From: Planctomycetaceae bacterium
Lineage (GTDB): Bacteria; Planctomycetota; Planctomycetia; Pirellulales; Thermoguttaceae
Reading direction: 5' to 3'
Assembly (NCBI GenBank): GCA_031274385.1
Contig: JAISQH010000018.1
Coordinates: 1-14,924 of the forward strand
Length of the DNA stretch: 14,924 nucleotides
A model generated the notes under the pieces. It was not told the origin of the DNA and did no database searches. It saw nothing but the letters and a program-made list of their open reading frames with translations. Below are positions 6,734 to 14,100 of this stretch, piece by piece. Position 1 is the stretch's first letter. Each line of letters begins with the position of its first letter. Position numbers and translations under genes: made by a program.

Positions 6734-7808
6734 AAATTCGTTTTACTTTGGAAATGAAATCGCTTGGCTCCGGTTTTCGCAACAATTTACGAATCAACGG
6801 CAGCCAAAACGTTTTGCCGGAATAAATAAGACGGGATTTCCAACCGGAGTGGAATATCTGGAACGTCGAATGGTAACGAATACCGGTATTGCTGTCTTTC
6901 GTAACAATTCCAAACTGCGTCAGCACCGCCGTCTTAAACGCCAATTCATTTGTTTCAAAAAGTGTGGACTCGTTCCATTGCGGATCAAGACAAGGATGTG
7001 GATACGAAAAATGTTCAATCCGCTCTCCAATCTCACGCTCAAGAACAACATTCGACTCGGCAATTTCATAACGCAAAAACTCAGACGGAATGTGAGCAAG
7101 ATTCGCGTGCGAAAAAGTGTGGTTGCCGATAAGATGACCGCGTTGCCGGAGTTCGCGGGCTTGGGCAAATGTCATCATGCCGGAAGCTTTGGTCAAATCA
7201 AGATGAATACCAAACCACGCCTCAAGCCTCTAAACATAATCCCGTAACTCTTGACCAACTAATTTTGTACACGGATAACTGTAAAATACAAAGGCTTCCC
7301 GATTTTCTGTCGGCTCGCCTAAATTCCAGGTTCGCCCTGTTTCCGAATCGGTTAAAATTATTTTTTGAACTTTGCCTTGCTGAAACAAAAAAAACACCCG
7401 GCAAAACCAAGGAAGTTCCTGACGCTGAATCGCGTCAACCGTCAAATAAACCGTTCCGCGAATATCATACTTTTCCATAATCGGAGCAGCAATATGATAA
7501 TTGTCCGCAAAACCATCGTCAAACGTAACCGCAACCGATCTTGACGGCAGTGACCGGGTTCCTTTGAGACATTCCGCAATCTCATCAAGCGTAACAGGAT
7601 TATATTCGTTCCGCAAAATGTGCATTTGCTCTTCAAACCGTTCTGCATCGGTAGTGATTCCGCGATTGATGTAGTCCGCCTGACCTTCACGATCCGCCGA
7701 AACAGAATGATAAGCAAGAATCAATACCGAACGAGGCAACATCACCTGACGTAACCGAAAAATTCCGGTTCCAAGCAACACCGCCTTAAGATTTTCCTTG
7801 AATAACAT
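6732..7808 (-). pseudogene. Polysaccharide deacetylase (CE4), interrupted by an in-frame TAG
   Basis: The frame gives 358 residues if codon 193 (TAG) is read through. The first half has LAYHSVS and the metal-site motif VTFDDGFADNY (Asp97-Asp98); the second half has the second metal motif GNHTFSHANL (His230, His234) and ends in a basic tail. Both halves are in the same frame and the sequence reads smoothly across the stop (...LRDYV-stop-RLEAWFGIHLDL), so this is one nonsense change and not a frameshift. CE4 enzymes remove acetyl groups from amino sugars in cell-surface glycans. Neither half alone holds the full metal site. ATG 7808 was preferred to a GTG ten codons earlier (7838). Base composition is normal for the region. 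It is separated by 118 bases from the upstream DUF3226 gene and is probably not part of that operon. Confidence 0.8.
7230..7232 (-). other. In-frame amber codon within the deacetylase gene
   Basis: CTA on the plus strand reads TAG on the coding strand between GTT and AGG. A single C-to-T change from CAG (Gln) would create it. TAG also ends the HEAT-repeat gene at 5060-5062 with only repeat DNA beyond, so amber is used as an ordinary stop here and recoding is less likely than a nonsense mutation or a sequencing error. Confidence 0.8.
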
Positions 7809-7925
7809 CGAATAATATGTAACAAATACTTTGACCACTAAATAAATTCAGACTGTTTTTTGAACAGCCATTCTCAAATCTAACTACAAAATGCCGATAG
7901 GATGTTTTAAAATTGTTTTCAAAAA

Positions 7926-8558
7926 TTACGCAGCGAACAATCGTTTTAACCAGTCGATCAATAACGAACAAGAATGATTATCTGTTGACAAATATCTTTT
8001 TGTAATACTTTGACCAAGAGGCGATCCGGGTTCGTCCTGCCACGCAAGCCATGTATGAATTCTTGCTTTGGATTGATGCACCGGTAAGTATTTTTCCAAT
8101 TTTTGTTTCTCAATATCGTTGAGTACGTTATCAGCAATCGGCAAGAGTTGATCCTTTTCGGGAACGAGAAAAGCAATAAAATCTTCAAGCATTCCATTGG
8201 TTTCATTATTTGGCATTACCCAAACGCCGATTTTTATTCCTTCGGCATTTTCAAAAATCAACCCCTCCGGCGGTAATCGATCTGAAACAATAAATCCATA
8301 CAACGATACGGAATTTTTAATTGATTGCCATCTTGCGTTAATGTCGGTGTCAGCGTCAACAATGATTCCTAATGTCTTGATCCCTGATTGTTTTAACCGT
8401 TGGGGAATTTGTTCAAAAAGATTGTTGAAACCTTCGCAATCAATCACATCAAACGATTCTTTCACGCCAAACTGTTGACACAATGCCCAAATAACATGTT
8501 GGTCATCTTTGCCTTCAACAAGAAGTTTTTGTTCAAATTTCTCTTTTATTTTTGTCAT
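7926..8558 (-). CDS. DUF3226-family TOPRIM protein, second gene of OLD/PARIS-like pair
   Basis: A 210-residue protein with a TOPRIM fold signature: LLVEGKDDQHVIW (Glu15, the general base or metal ligand) and IIVDADTDINARW (Asp68, Asp70). The later stretches IGVWVMPNNETNGMLEDFI, IHTWLAWQDEPGSPLG and ITKRYL are what I recognise as DUF3226 hallmarks, and the length is normal for that family. It has no ATPase part of its own. Its ATG overlaps the TGA of the upstream ATPase gene in ATGA, indicating translational coupling. By analogy with AriB of PARIS and with OLD nucleases, it may be the effector, cutting DNA or RNA once the ATPase senses infection; this is inference. The three acidic residues are intact, so catalysis is plausible. 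DNA here is AT-rich compared with the flanks, which suggests horizontal transfer. Confidence 0.8.
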   Translation of the reverse strand: MTKIKEKFEQKLLVEGKDDQHVIWALCQQFGVKESFDVIDCEGFNNLFEQIPQRLKQSGIKTLGIIVDADTDINARWQSIKNSVSLYGFIVSDRLPPEGLIFENAEGIKIGVWVMPNNETNGMLEDFIAFLVPEKDQLLPIADNVLNDIEKQKLEKYLPVHQSKARIHTWLAWQDEPGSPLGQSITKRYLSTDNHSCSLLIDWLKRLFAA

Positions 8559-9682
8559 CGAATTTCGATGTCATTTCGATTTGTGATTTCAAGTTCTTTA
8601 GCATCATATTCTACCGGAACAATTGTTCCGTTTTTATTGTCAAGCCGAACCAGTTTACCCAATGGAGAATAATCGGAACTATTTAAGACGGATTCAAAAC
8701 CTCTGATACTGTCCTCACTATGCGTGGTCGCAAAAACCTGAATGTTCAATTTTCGTGACATTAGAAAAATGATCTTCCACAATTGCTCTTGAATGGTATA
8801 ATGCAGTCCGTTTTCAAATTCGTCAATGAGCAAAAAACCATTCTCCGAATTGACTAACGCAAGAATCATCGTCAAAATGCGATTGATTCCATCTCCCATA
8901 CTTTTTAACGGTAATACATTTTGAGAATTTGATAACTTAATAACGGCACGTCTTCCTCTTGTGTCTTCTTCAACAAAGGCAATTTTTTCTGTTGCCGGTT
9001 CAATGATTTTCAATGCGTCAATGACATGTTGTTCTTTATTGGTAAGTGTTATGTTATCAAATAGCCTGCTATTATTTTCGTTGTCGATATTCCTTCCTCT
9101 GACATATTGTACATTCATAGCATCAAGTCTGGGATAATATTCTGAAAAAATATGAAAATTAAGAGGAAAAATCACACTGTCATTTCCTATTCCCAATTCA
9201 AAACCGAGTTTGTAACCTTCTTCAATTCTCTTTTCATTATTTTGTACAGAGAACCTTTTTCTCCTAAGAACAAAACCTTGATCTTCTTTTTCTCTAACAT
9301 CAACATATTTTACAAAATTCAATGTAATTGATTTATGAGAAGGCGAATCTTCTTCCGAAGTTTCATTTTTAACCTCGCCGATTGAAATCGCATCCATCGG
9401 ATCAAATCCGCAATTTCTGTCCGTGAACAAAGAAGAAAAGACTTTTAAGTTATTCTCAATATGATGATGATTCTTTTCATATTGTCTAACATTTTCTCCT
9501 CGCTCTGTGAGCAATTGAGAAATCAAACTTAAATGACCTTTTGTTGTGTAAAGAGCGATTGCTTCGAGGATTGTTGATTTTCCGGTATTATTTTTTCCTG
9601 TAAAAAGGTTAATCCTTTTCAAAGACGGAATTTTTAAATTTTTCAGGCAACGAAAATTTCTTATTTCTAATGACTCAAGCAT
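8555..9682 (-). CDS. OLD/AAA_15-type ABC ATPase, first gene of OLD/PARIS-like pair
   Basis: A 375-residue SMC/ABC-type ATPase. It opens with LESLEIRNFRCLKNL and Walker A GKNNTGKST (29-37). A variable insert (about 60-210) follows, then the ABC signature SMGDG (261-265), Walker B FLLIDE (283-288, Asp287-Glu288) with FENGLHY, and the H-loop ATTHS (318-322). No TOPRIM domain follows the ATPase: the protein ends soon after in VEYDAKELEITNRNDIEIR. In full-length OLD and GajA the nuclease is fused; here it is the next gene. ATG is preceded by AAGGTGG three bases upstream. The gene is strikingly AT-rich: 17 G/C of 60 bases in 9121-9180, against 35 of 60 in 5641-5700. Alternative: a housekeeping ATP-binding protein of unknown role. 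I favour phage defence. Confidence 0.85.
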   Translation of the reverse strand: MLESLEIRNFRCLKNLKIPSLKRINLFTGKNNTGKSTILEAIALYTTKGHLSLISQLLTERGENVRQYEKNHHHIENNLKVFSSLFTDRNCGFDPMDAISIGEVKNETSEEDSPSHKSITLNFVKYVDVREKEDQGFVLRRKRFSVQNNEKRIEEGYKLGFELGIGNDSVIFPLNFHIFSEYYPRLDAMNVQYVRGRNIDNENNSRLFDNITLTNKEQHVIDALKIIEPATEKIAFVEEDTRGRRAVIKLSNSQNVLPLKSMGDGINRILTMILALVNSENGFLLIDEFENGLHYTIQEQLWKIIFLMSRKLNIQVFATTHSEDSIRGFESVLNSSDYSPLGKLVRLDNKNGTIVPVEYDAKELEITNRNDIEIR

Positions 9683-9685
9683 TTT

Positions 9686-9692
9686 CCACCTT
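9686..9692 (-). promoter_or_regulatory. Ribosome binding site of the ATPase gene
   Basis: Complement reads AAGGTGG, three bases before the ATG. It is one of the few good Shine-Dalgarno-like sites in the window, in keeping with a gene of foreign origin. Confidence 0.55.
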
Positions 9693-9945
9693 ATCTATTA
9701 ACATCTATTGAAAACAGTTTCAATCTCCTGTTTTTCACAAGCAGCCATGAACGGAAAAACGGAAATAAGAATACCATCATTTTATCCATTAAGCAAGAGG
9801 AATAAGAAAACCTTAACGCAATATCCATTTGAACATCGGGCAATCCACTGGACAGTTTAAGAAGTGACGATAAAATATCGGCATTGTATTTTGAGTTTTC
9901 TTTTGTTTTAAGGAGCGGGAATCTGAGTTCTTGCGTGAATGATTC
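9691..9945 (-). other. Possible decayed gene remnant upstream of the ATPase
   Basis: A minus-strand frame without a convincing start codon runs to TAA at 9691-9693. It reads protein-like in its middle (SSLLKLSSGLPDVQMDIALR). Near 9770 the protein-like reading seems to move by one base into the neighbouring frame, giving FPFMAACEKQEIETVFNRC before a stop. This suggests a 5'-truncated, frameshifted relic of a gene that once preceded the ATPase. No family is recognised. Chance is a real alternative in AT-rich DNA. Confidence 0.2.
9707..9724. promoter_or_regulatory. 18-bp perfect dyad upstream of the ATPase operon, possible operator
   Basis: ATTGAAA-ACAG-TTTCAAT is a perfect 7-base inverted repeat with a 4-base spacer, 25 bases before the ATPase start codon. 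On the minus strand it contains TTGAAA, followed after 17 bases by TAATAG, a poor promoter match. A repressor or autoregulatory site is possible but unproven. Confidence 0.3.
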
Positions 9946-9951
9946 TTTTTT

Positions 9952-11145
9952 ATGAGTACTGTTGCCAAGTCGGAACCGGCGTTGTCGCTTTTGAATCGGA
10001 GTTTTGTTGCGTCTTGTCTTTCAAATCTTCTTTTTTTCTTCTCGTTTTATTTACTCATACCGGTTTTGCCGCTTTACCTGATTGACGAACTTCATGCGGG
10101 AAAATCAGCCGCCGGCATTATTTTGTCCTCTTACACGATCGCGGCGTTGATTGTCCGACCTTTTTCGGGAATGCTCGTTGATAACCTCCAACGCAGACCA
10201 CTTTATCTGATTTGTTATTTTGCTTTTGCCGCTTATTTTCTTGGATATTTATTGGCGGGAACGCTTTTTATTCTTGGTTTGGTTCGTTGCACGCATGGTT
10301 TTGTGTTCGGTATTGCAACAACTTCCGCGAACACGTTGGCGATTGACACGGTGCCGATTGGAAAACTGGGACGCGGTATCGGAATCTATGGGACAATGAC
10401 TTCGGTTGCCATGGCGTTGGGTCCGATGGCTGGGCTGCTTCTCTTGTCCCATTTTTCGTTCAAAATGGTTTTTGCAATTGCGTTTTTAACGTCAATGACC
10501 GCGTTTCTGATCGGTTCGACCATTCAATGCGCAACAAGAATCATTCCGGTAACAAATCGGAAATTTTCATTCGGGCAGATTTTTCTGGCACAAAGTTTAC
10601 CGATGGCATTTTGTATTTTCCTGATTGCGTTTTTGTACGGAGTTCTTTTGAACTACCTTTCCCTTTTCGCACGGGAACGCGGAATCATAACCAATCCGGG
10701 ATATTTTTTCTGTTTGCTTGCGGTGGGGTTGATTATGAGCCGGTTTATTGCGGGCAAAATGATTGACAACGGTCATATTTGCCGAACAATTCTTATTGGC
10801 AAAGTCATTCTGATTGCTTCGGTTTTTTGGTTTGTTTATGTACCTGCGGAGAGTGTGTTTTTTGGGGCGGCGTTATTGATTGGTTTTGGTTTTGGTCTTA
10901 TTTCACCGTCATACCAAACGATTTTCATTCGGTTGGCTCACAAAGAACAACGCGGTACCGCCAATTCGACTTATTTAACTGCGTGGGATGGCGGTATGGG
11001 CATAGCGATACTGCTGGGCGGGTTGCTGCTGGAATGGACAACATTGACCAATATTTATTGGTTCTGTATCCTCTTACTGGTTGTTTCGATGATTTTTTTC
11101 GCTCTTATCGGAATACCGCATTTCAAACGTTATCGATTATCCTGA
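9952..11145 (+). CDS. Major facilitator superfamily transporter
   Basis: A 397-residue protein with about twelve hydrophobic segments and a short cytosolic N-terminus. The MFS motif A, GMLVDNLQRRP (73-83), lies between helices 2 and 3. The sequence PVLPLYL in helix 1 and LGRGIGIYGTMTSVAMALGPMAG in helices 4-5 are as in the drug/sugar efflux (AraJ/YhhS-like) branch. Substrate unknown. The first ATG of the open frame was used; an AAGGAG at 9910-9915 is 36 bases upstream, too far for initiation there. It diverges from the ATPase-TOPRIM operon across about 270 bases and is convergent with proC, with 22 bases between stop codons. Confidence 0.85.
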   Translation: MSTVAKSEPALSLLNRSFVASCLSNLLFFFSFYLLIPVLPLYLIDELHAGKSAAGIILSSYTIAALIVRPFSGMLVDNLQRRPLYLICYFAFAAYFLGYLLAGTLFILGLVRCTHGFVFGIATTSANTLAIDTVPIGKLGRGIGIYGTMTSVAMALGPMAGLLLLSHFSFKMVFAIAFLTSMTAFLIGSTIQCATRIIPVTNRKFSFGQIFLAQSLPMAFCIFLIAFLYGVLLNYLSLFARERGIITNPGYFFCLLAVGLIMSRFIAGKMIDNGHICRTILIGKVILIASVFWFVYVPAESVFFGAALLIGFGFGLISPSYQTIFIRLAHKEQRGTANSTYLTAWDGGMGIAILLGGLLLEWTTLTNIYWFCILLLVVSMIFFALIGIPHFKRYRLS

Positions 11146-11167
11146 GTTTTTTTACCGATAAGGTTGT

Positions 11168-11983
11168 TTATTCCAACCCCATTTCGCGAGATCGAAGCGT
11201 GGCGGCTTCGACGGCGTTGGTAACAGCGGCGCGGAATCCGTCTCGTTCCAGCGAATGAACTCCGCTGATTGTTGTTCCGCGCGGGCTGCAAACTTTATCT
11301 TTGAGAACTCCGGGATGTTCGCTGGTTTGCAATACCACTTTGGCAGCACCGAGAACCGTTTGAGCCGCCAAGAGCAACGCTTGTTCGCGCGGCAATCCCA
11401 TTTTGACGCCGCCGTCAGCCATGGCGTCGATCATCATATAGACGTAAGCCGGACCGCTGCCCGAAAGACCGGCAACCGCGTCGAGTTGACGTTCCGGAAA
11501 GGGAATTGCGAGACCGACTGTTGAGAGAAGATCGAGAGCTAGTTCGGCGTCTTCTTTTTTTGCGCCGTCGGAAAGACAGAATCCGCAAACGCCCTCGCCG
11601 ACCAGACAGGGTGTGTTGGGCATCACCCGAGCCAATCTGGCACTGGTTCCGAGATCTTTCAAATAGGTTTTGAGTTGAATACCGGCGGCAATCGTAATCC
11701 AAAGCGGATTGAATCCATGAGCACGAAGTGCGGCGAGGTCGTGAAGAACTTCGCTCATCTGTTGCGGTTTGACGGAAAGAAAAACAACATCCGAACCGGC
11801 AACAAGTTCTTTAATAGTTGCAACCGCTGACCCGCCGGTCTGTTCCGCAAACTTTTTTGCCGCTTCCGGTTTAACATCGTAACCGAAAAGCTGTTCCGGC
11901 TGAATTGTTTTTGTCTTAATAAAACCTCGTGACAAAGCCCTTGCCATGTGACCGGTTCCGATAAATCCGATTTTTGTATCCAT
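11168..11983 (-). CDS. proC: Pyrroline-5-carboxylate reductase
   Basis: A 271-residue cytosolic enzyme that reduces 1-pyrroline-5-carboxylate to proline with NAD(P)H, the last step of proline synthesis. The nucleotide-binding loop GFIGTGHMA (6-14) is at the N-terminus, then VKPQQM, VMPNTPCLVGEGV, the signature block LSGSGPAYVYMMIDAMADGG, and SPRGTTISG, where the common form is SPGGTTIAG. Length is normal. ATG 11983 was chosen because the protein then begins MDTKIGFIGTG as expected; an upstream in-frame GTG at 12034 would add a 17-residue hydrophobic leader that makes no sense for this enzyme. Single gene, divergent from the peptide transporter. Confidence 0.93.
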   Translation of the reverse strand: MDTKIGFIGTGHMARALSRGFIKTKTIQPEQLFGYDVKPEAAKKFAEQTGGSAVATIKELVAGSDVVFLSVKPQQMSEVLHDLAALRAHGFNPLWITIAAGIQLKTYLKDLGTSARLARVMPNTPCLVGEGVCGFCLSDGAKKEDAELALDLLSTVGLAIPFPERQLDAVAGLSGSGPAYVYMMIDAMADGGVKMGLPREQALLLAAQTVLGAAKVVLQTSEHPGVLKDKVCSPRGTTISGVHSLERDGFRAAVTNAVEAATLRSREMGLE

Positions 11984-12035
11984 GATTATTAAGAAAGTAA
12001 AAAGTAAAATCAAAATTTTTTTCAACCAACTCACG

Positions 12036-12065
12036 AATATAATGTACCTGATCTTTCACAAACAA
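12036..12065 (-). promoter_or_regulatory. Putative promoter of proC
   Basis: On the minus strand TTGTTT (12065-12060) and TATATT (12041-12036) are separated by 18 bases, about 50 bases before the proC ATG. The -10 is good and the -35 weak. Confidence 0.3.
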
Positions 12066-12113
12066 GCAACTCTCCCTCAAATTTTATTAGTTTAGGGACG
12101 ATCTTCAGAAAAG

Positions 12114-12155
12114 ATTGTGATTTGTGATTTGGGGGTTGTGGTTTGTGATTTGGGG
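12114..12155 (+). repeat. Second heptamer family, TTTGTGA/TTTGGGG, left arm
   Basis: Six in-phase heptamers: ATTGTGA, TTTGTGA, TTTGGGG, GTTGTGG, TTTGTGA, TTTGGGG. They are near-complementary to the array at 12260-12308, making an inverted pair around the N4ACT array between them. Confidence 0.8.
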
Positions 12156-12158
12156 CTA

Positions 12159-12217
12159 CCGCTTGCGTCTTCACTATTAACTATTAGTTATTCACTATTC
12201 ACTATTAACTCTCCATG
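12159..12217 (+). repeat. N4ACT heptamer array with CCGCTTGCG cap
   Basis: CCGCTTGCG (12159-12167) is followed by CTTCACT, ATTAACT, ATTAGTT, ATTCACT, ATTCACT, ATTAACT, CTCCATG in phase. The cap is the complement of the CGCAAGCGG that ends the 6627-6670 copy, so cap and array travel together. Confidence 0.8.
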
Positions 12218-12259
12218 TTGCGTTTTTCCAAAACGAAGTTATATTGATACGCAATGTTT

Positions 12260-12308
12260 CCCAAACCACAATCCCCCAATCACAAATCCCAAACCACAAA
12301 CCACAAAA
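12260..12308 (+). repeat. Second heptamer family, right arm, abutting a start codon
   Basis: Seven in-phase heptamers: CCCAAAC, CACAATC, CCCCAAT, CACAAAT, CCCAAAC, CACAAAC, CACAAAA. The last base touches the ATG at 12309, so the whole translation initiation region is repeat DNA with no Shine-Dalgarno. Confidence 0.85.
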
Positions 12309-13823
12309 ATGAAAAATAGTCAGGATTTTCCAAAACGTCATCCGTCCGGACTTTGGGTTCTTTTTACAACTGAAATGTGGGAACGTTTTGCCTTTTATAC
12401 CATGCGGGCAATTCTCGTTCTGTATCTGGTTGATGTCTCAACAAGTGAAAAAACGCCCGGCTTTGGTTGGTCAGAAGCCGAAGCGTATGCTCTTTACGGT
12501 TGGTACACCGGTCTCGTTTATCTTTCCCCCTTGCTTGGCGGTTGGATTGCCGACCGGTTTTTAGGACAACGTGCCTGTGTTACTTTTGGGGCGATTCTTA
12601 TGACGTTGGGCGAATTTTGCCTCGCCGCAACCGAATTTGTCCGGCTTGGTGACGGTTCAAAAATTACAATGGAAATCGATCCCACAGCACTGATTACGTT
12701 TTACATCGGACTCGGTCTGATGATTTTCGGTAACGGCTTTTTCAAACCCTGTATTTCCGTCATGGTCGGGCAACTTTACGTTCAAGGTGACCGCCGACGT
12801 GATGACGCTTTTACCATCTTTTACATGGGAATCAACATCGGCGCTTTTCTCTCACCGCTTGTCGGCGGAACAATGGCAGAAAAGTTCGGCTATCATTTTG
12901 GTTTCATGATTGCCGGTCTCGGCATGATCTGCGGTCTGATTTCCTTCACCATGTTTGGAAAAAGACATTTGAAAGGAATCGGAATCGCTCCGGTGAAACA
13001 TGACCCAAACGCCGAACGTACCCAAGAAGAACAAGTCGTCCACGAAAAAGCCCTTCACGAACAAAACCGACCGCTTGTTCGGGAAGATTGGGATCGAATT
13101 TTTGTTATTGCAGTACTTTCGATTTTCGTCATCGCGTTTTGGATCACGTTCGAACAAGCCGGCTCGTCTCTGAATATCTTTGCAAAAATAAATACCGACC
13201 GAACCGTTTCCGAATCCGTCGCTGCCGTAACACCGGGATTCATCGTCGGTAGTTTCATCACTCAAGACAACGGCACACAAGCGTTTCCGGCAACATGGTA
13301 TCAATCCGTGAACGCTTTGGGCATTGTGATTTTTGCACCGATTTTCACCATTATTTGGGCGTTCCTTGCGCGGCGCGGAATCGAACCAAGTACGCCAACC
13401 AAATTTGCGTTGGGACTTTTGCTTGTTTCGATTAGTTTTCTCGTGATGATTCCCGGAGCCGTCGAAGCCAAAATGACAGGCGGTAAAGCCGCACCGTATT
13501 GGCTTGTTTTCTGTTACCTTTTCGCAACATGGGGTGAACTCTGCCTTTCGCCGGTTGGCTTGTCTATGGTTACAAAATTAGCACCGGTTCGGTTGGCATC
13601 GTTTTTCATGGGCGTTTGGTTTATGGCAAGCTGTGTCGCTTATATTCTTGCCGGTTACATGGCAAGTTATTTCGGTTCAGGCGACGGAATCAGTTTTTTC
13701 TTAGGCGAAAAATCCGGCTTAGCGGACTTCTTCCTTCTTATGGCAGTTATTCCAATGGTCATCGGATTTATCGCTCTGGCTCTCGCTCCAAAACTCAAAC
13801 AAATGATGCACGGAACCGTTTAA
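12309..13823 (+). CDS. POT/PTR2-family proton-dependent di/tripeptide transporter
   Basis: A 504-residue membrane protein of the proton-coupled oligopeptide transporter family, importing di- and tripeptides. The proton-coupling motif ExxERF is present as TEMWERFAFY (Glu22, Glu25, Arg26), followed by the family signature GGWIADRFLGQRACVTFGA (from residue 77) and FYMGINIGAFLSP. About fourteen hydrophobic segments and the length fit bacterial Dtp proteins. A charged cytosolic loop (about 220-255, rich in Glu/His) separates the two halves. The ATG at 12309 is chosen because the family motif lies 20 residues in; an upstream in-frame extension to 12117 would translate heptamer repeats and is rejected. 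It may feed amino acids to a proteolytic or anaerobic metabolism. Confidence 0.9.
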   Translation: MKNSQDFPKRHPSGLWVLFTTEMWERFAFYTMRAILVLYLVDVSTSEKTPGFGWSEAEAYALYGWYTGLVYLSPLLGGWIADRFLGQRACVTFGAILMTLGEFCLAATEFVRLGDGSKITMEIDPTALITFYIGLGLMIFGNGFFKPCISVMVGQLYVQGDRRRDDAFTIFYMGINIGAFLSPLVGGTMAEKFGYHFGFMIAGLGMICGLISFTMFGKRHLKGIGIAPVKHDPNAERTQEEQVVHEKALHEQNRPLVREDWDRIFVIAVLSIFVIAFWITFEQAGSSLNIFAKINTDRTVSESVAAVTPGFIVGSFITQDNGTQAFPATWYQSVNALGIVIFAPIFTIIWAFLARRGIEPSTPTKFALGLLLVSISFLVMIPGAVEAKMTGGKAAPYWLVFCYLFATWGELCLSPVGLSMVTKLAPVRLASFFMGVWFMASCVAYILAGYMASYFGSGDGISFFLGEKSGLADFFLLMAVIPMVIGFIALALAPKLKQMMHGTV

Positions 13824-13911
13824 ACCAAAGTTCGAGTTACACTCTTTTCACAAACTCTTTACGTCCGGTAATTCATCAACATACGACAGTGCAACGTCCT
13901 TTATTTTTCAA

Positions 13912-13939
13912 CCACGAAAACCACAAACCTACACGAAAA
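13912..13939. repeat. Degenerate CACGAAA-type repeat
   Basis: CCACGAAAACCACAAACC followed by TACACGAAAA resembles the ACGAAGG/CACAAAGG text in the arms of the 1829-2045 element and similar dispersed repeats in planctomycete and verrucomicrobial intergenic DNA (from general knowledge). The rest of 13824-14037 shows nothing I can name. Confidence 0.35.
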
Positions 13940-14037
13940 AGAGAAGAGAACAATATTTTGTTGTTTCAAAAAAAATAATTCCTCAAAACCTTATTTTTAC
14001 AAATTACCTTAGTAGCAATGGAGTATAACATTCTGTA

Positions 14038-14082
14038 CCCTTATTTTCCCTCCTATTCCTTTTTCATAAGGGAAAATAAGGG
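14038..14082. repeat. Perfect 14-bp inverted repeat downstream of the 171-residue gene
   Basis: CCCTTATTTTCCCT (14038-14051) and AGGGAAAATAAGGG (14069-14082) are exact complements around a 17-base loop. It lies 18 bases beyond the stop codon of the minus-strand gene. There is no T tract after it in either direction, so it is a hairpin of unknown use, perhaps a transcript end or a repeat. Confidence 0.65.
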
Positions 14083-14100
14083 AAATCCTTAACGTGATCG

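Noticed and set aside
7230..7232. TAG recoded as an amino acid (pyrrolysine or glutamine)
   Set aside because: TAG ends the HEAT-repeat gene normally and no amber suppressor genes are in view; kept only as a check.
6699..7247. A 182-codon plus-strand frame over the deacetylase
   Set aside because: It starts in the heptamer hairpin and runs antisense to well-conserved CE4 motifs.
7853..7867. Terminator hairpin after the DUF3226 gene
   Set aside because: Only five base pairs (CTGTT/AACAG) with no clean T tract.
9747..9860. A 37-codon plus-strand ORF upstream of the MFS gene
   Set aside because: No ribosome site or family resemblance, and it overlaps a more protein-like minus-strand frame; likely chance.
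11984..12034. Hydrophobic N-terminal extension of ProC
   Set aside because: GTG start, and the nucleotide-binding loop of ProC belongs at the extreme N-terminus.
12117..12308. N-terminal extension of the peptide transporter
   Set aside because: It would translate heptamer repeats in frame; the family N-terminus fits the ATG at 12309.
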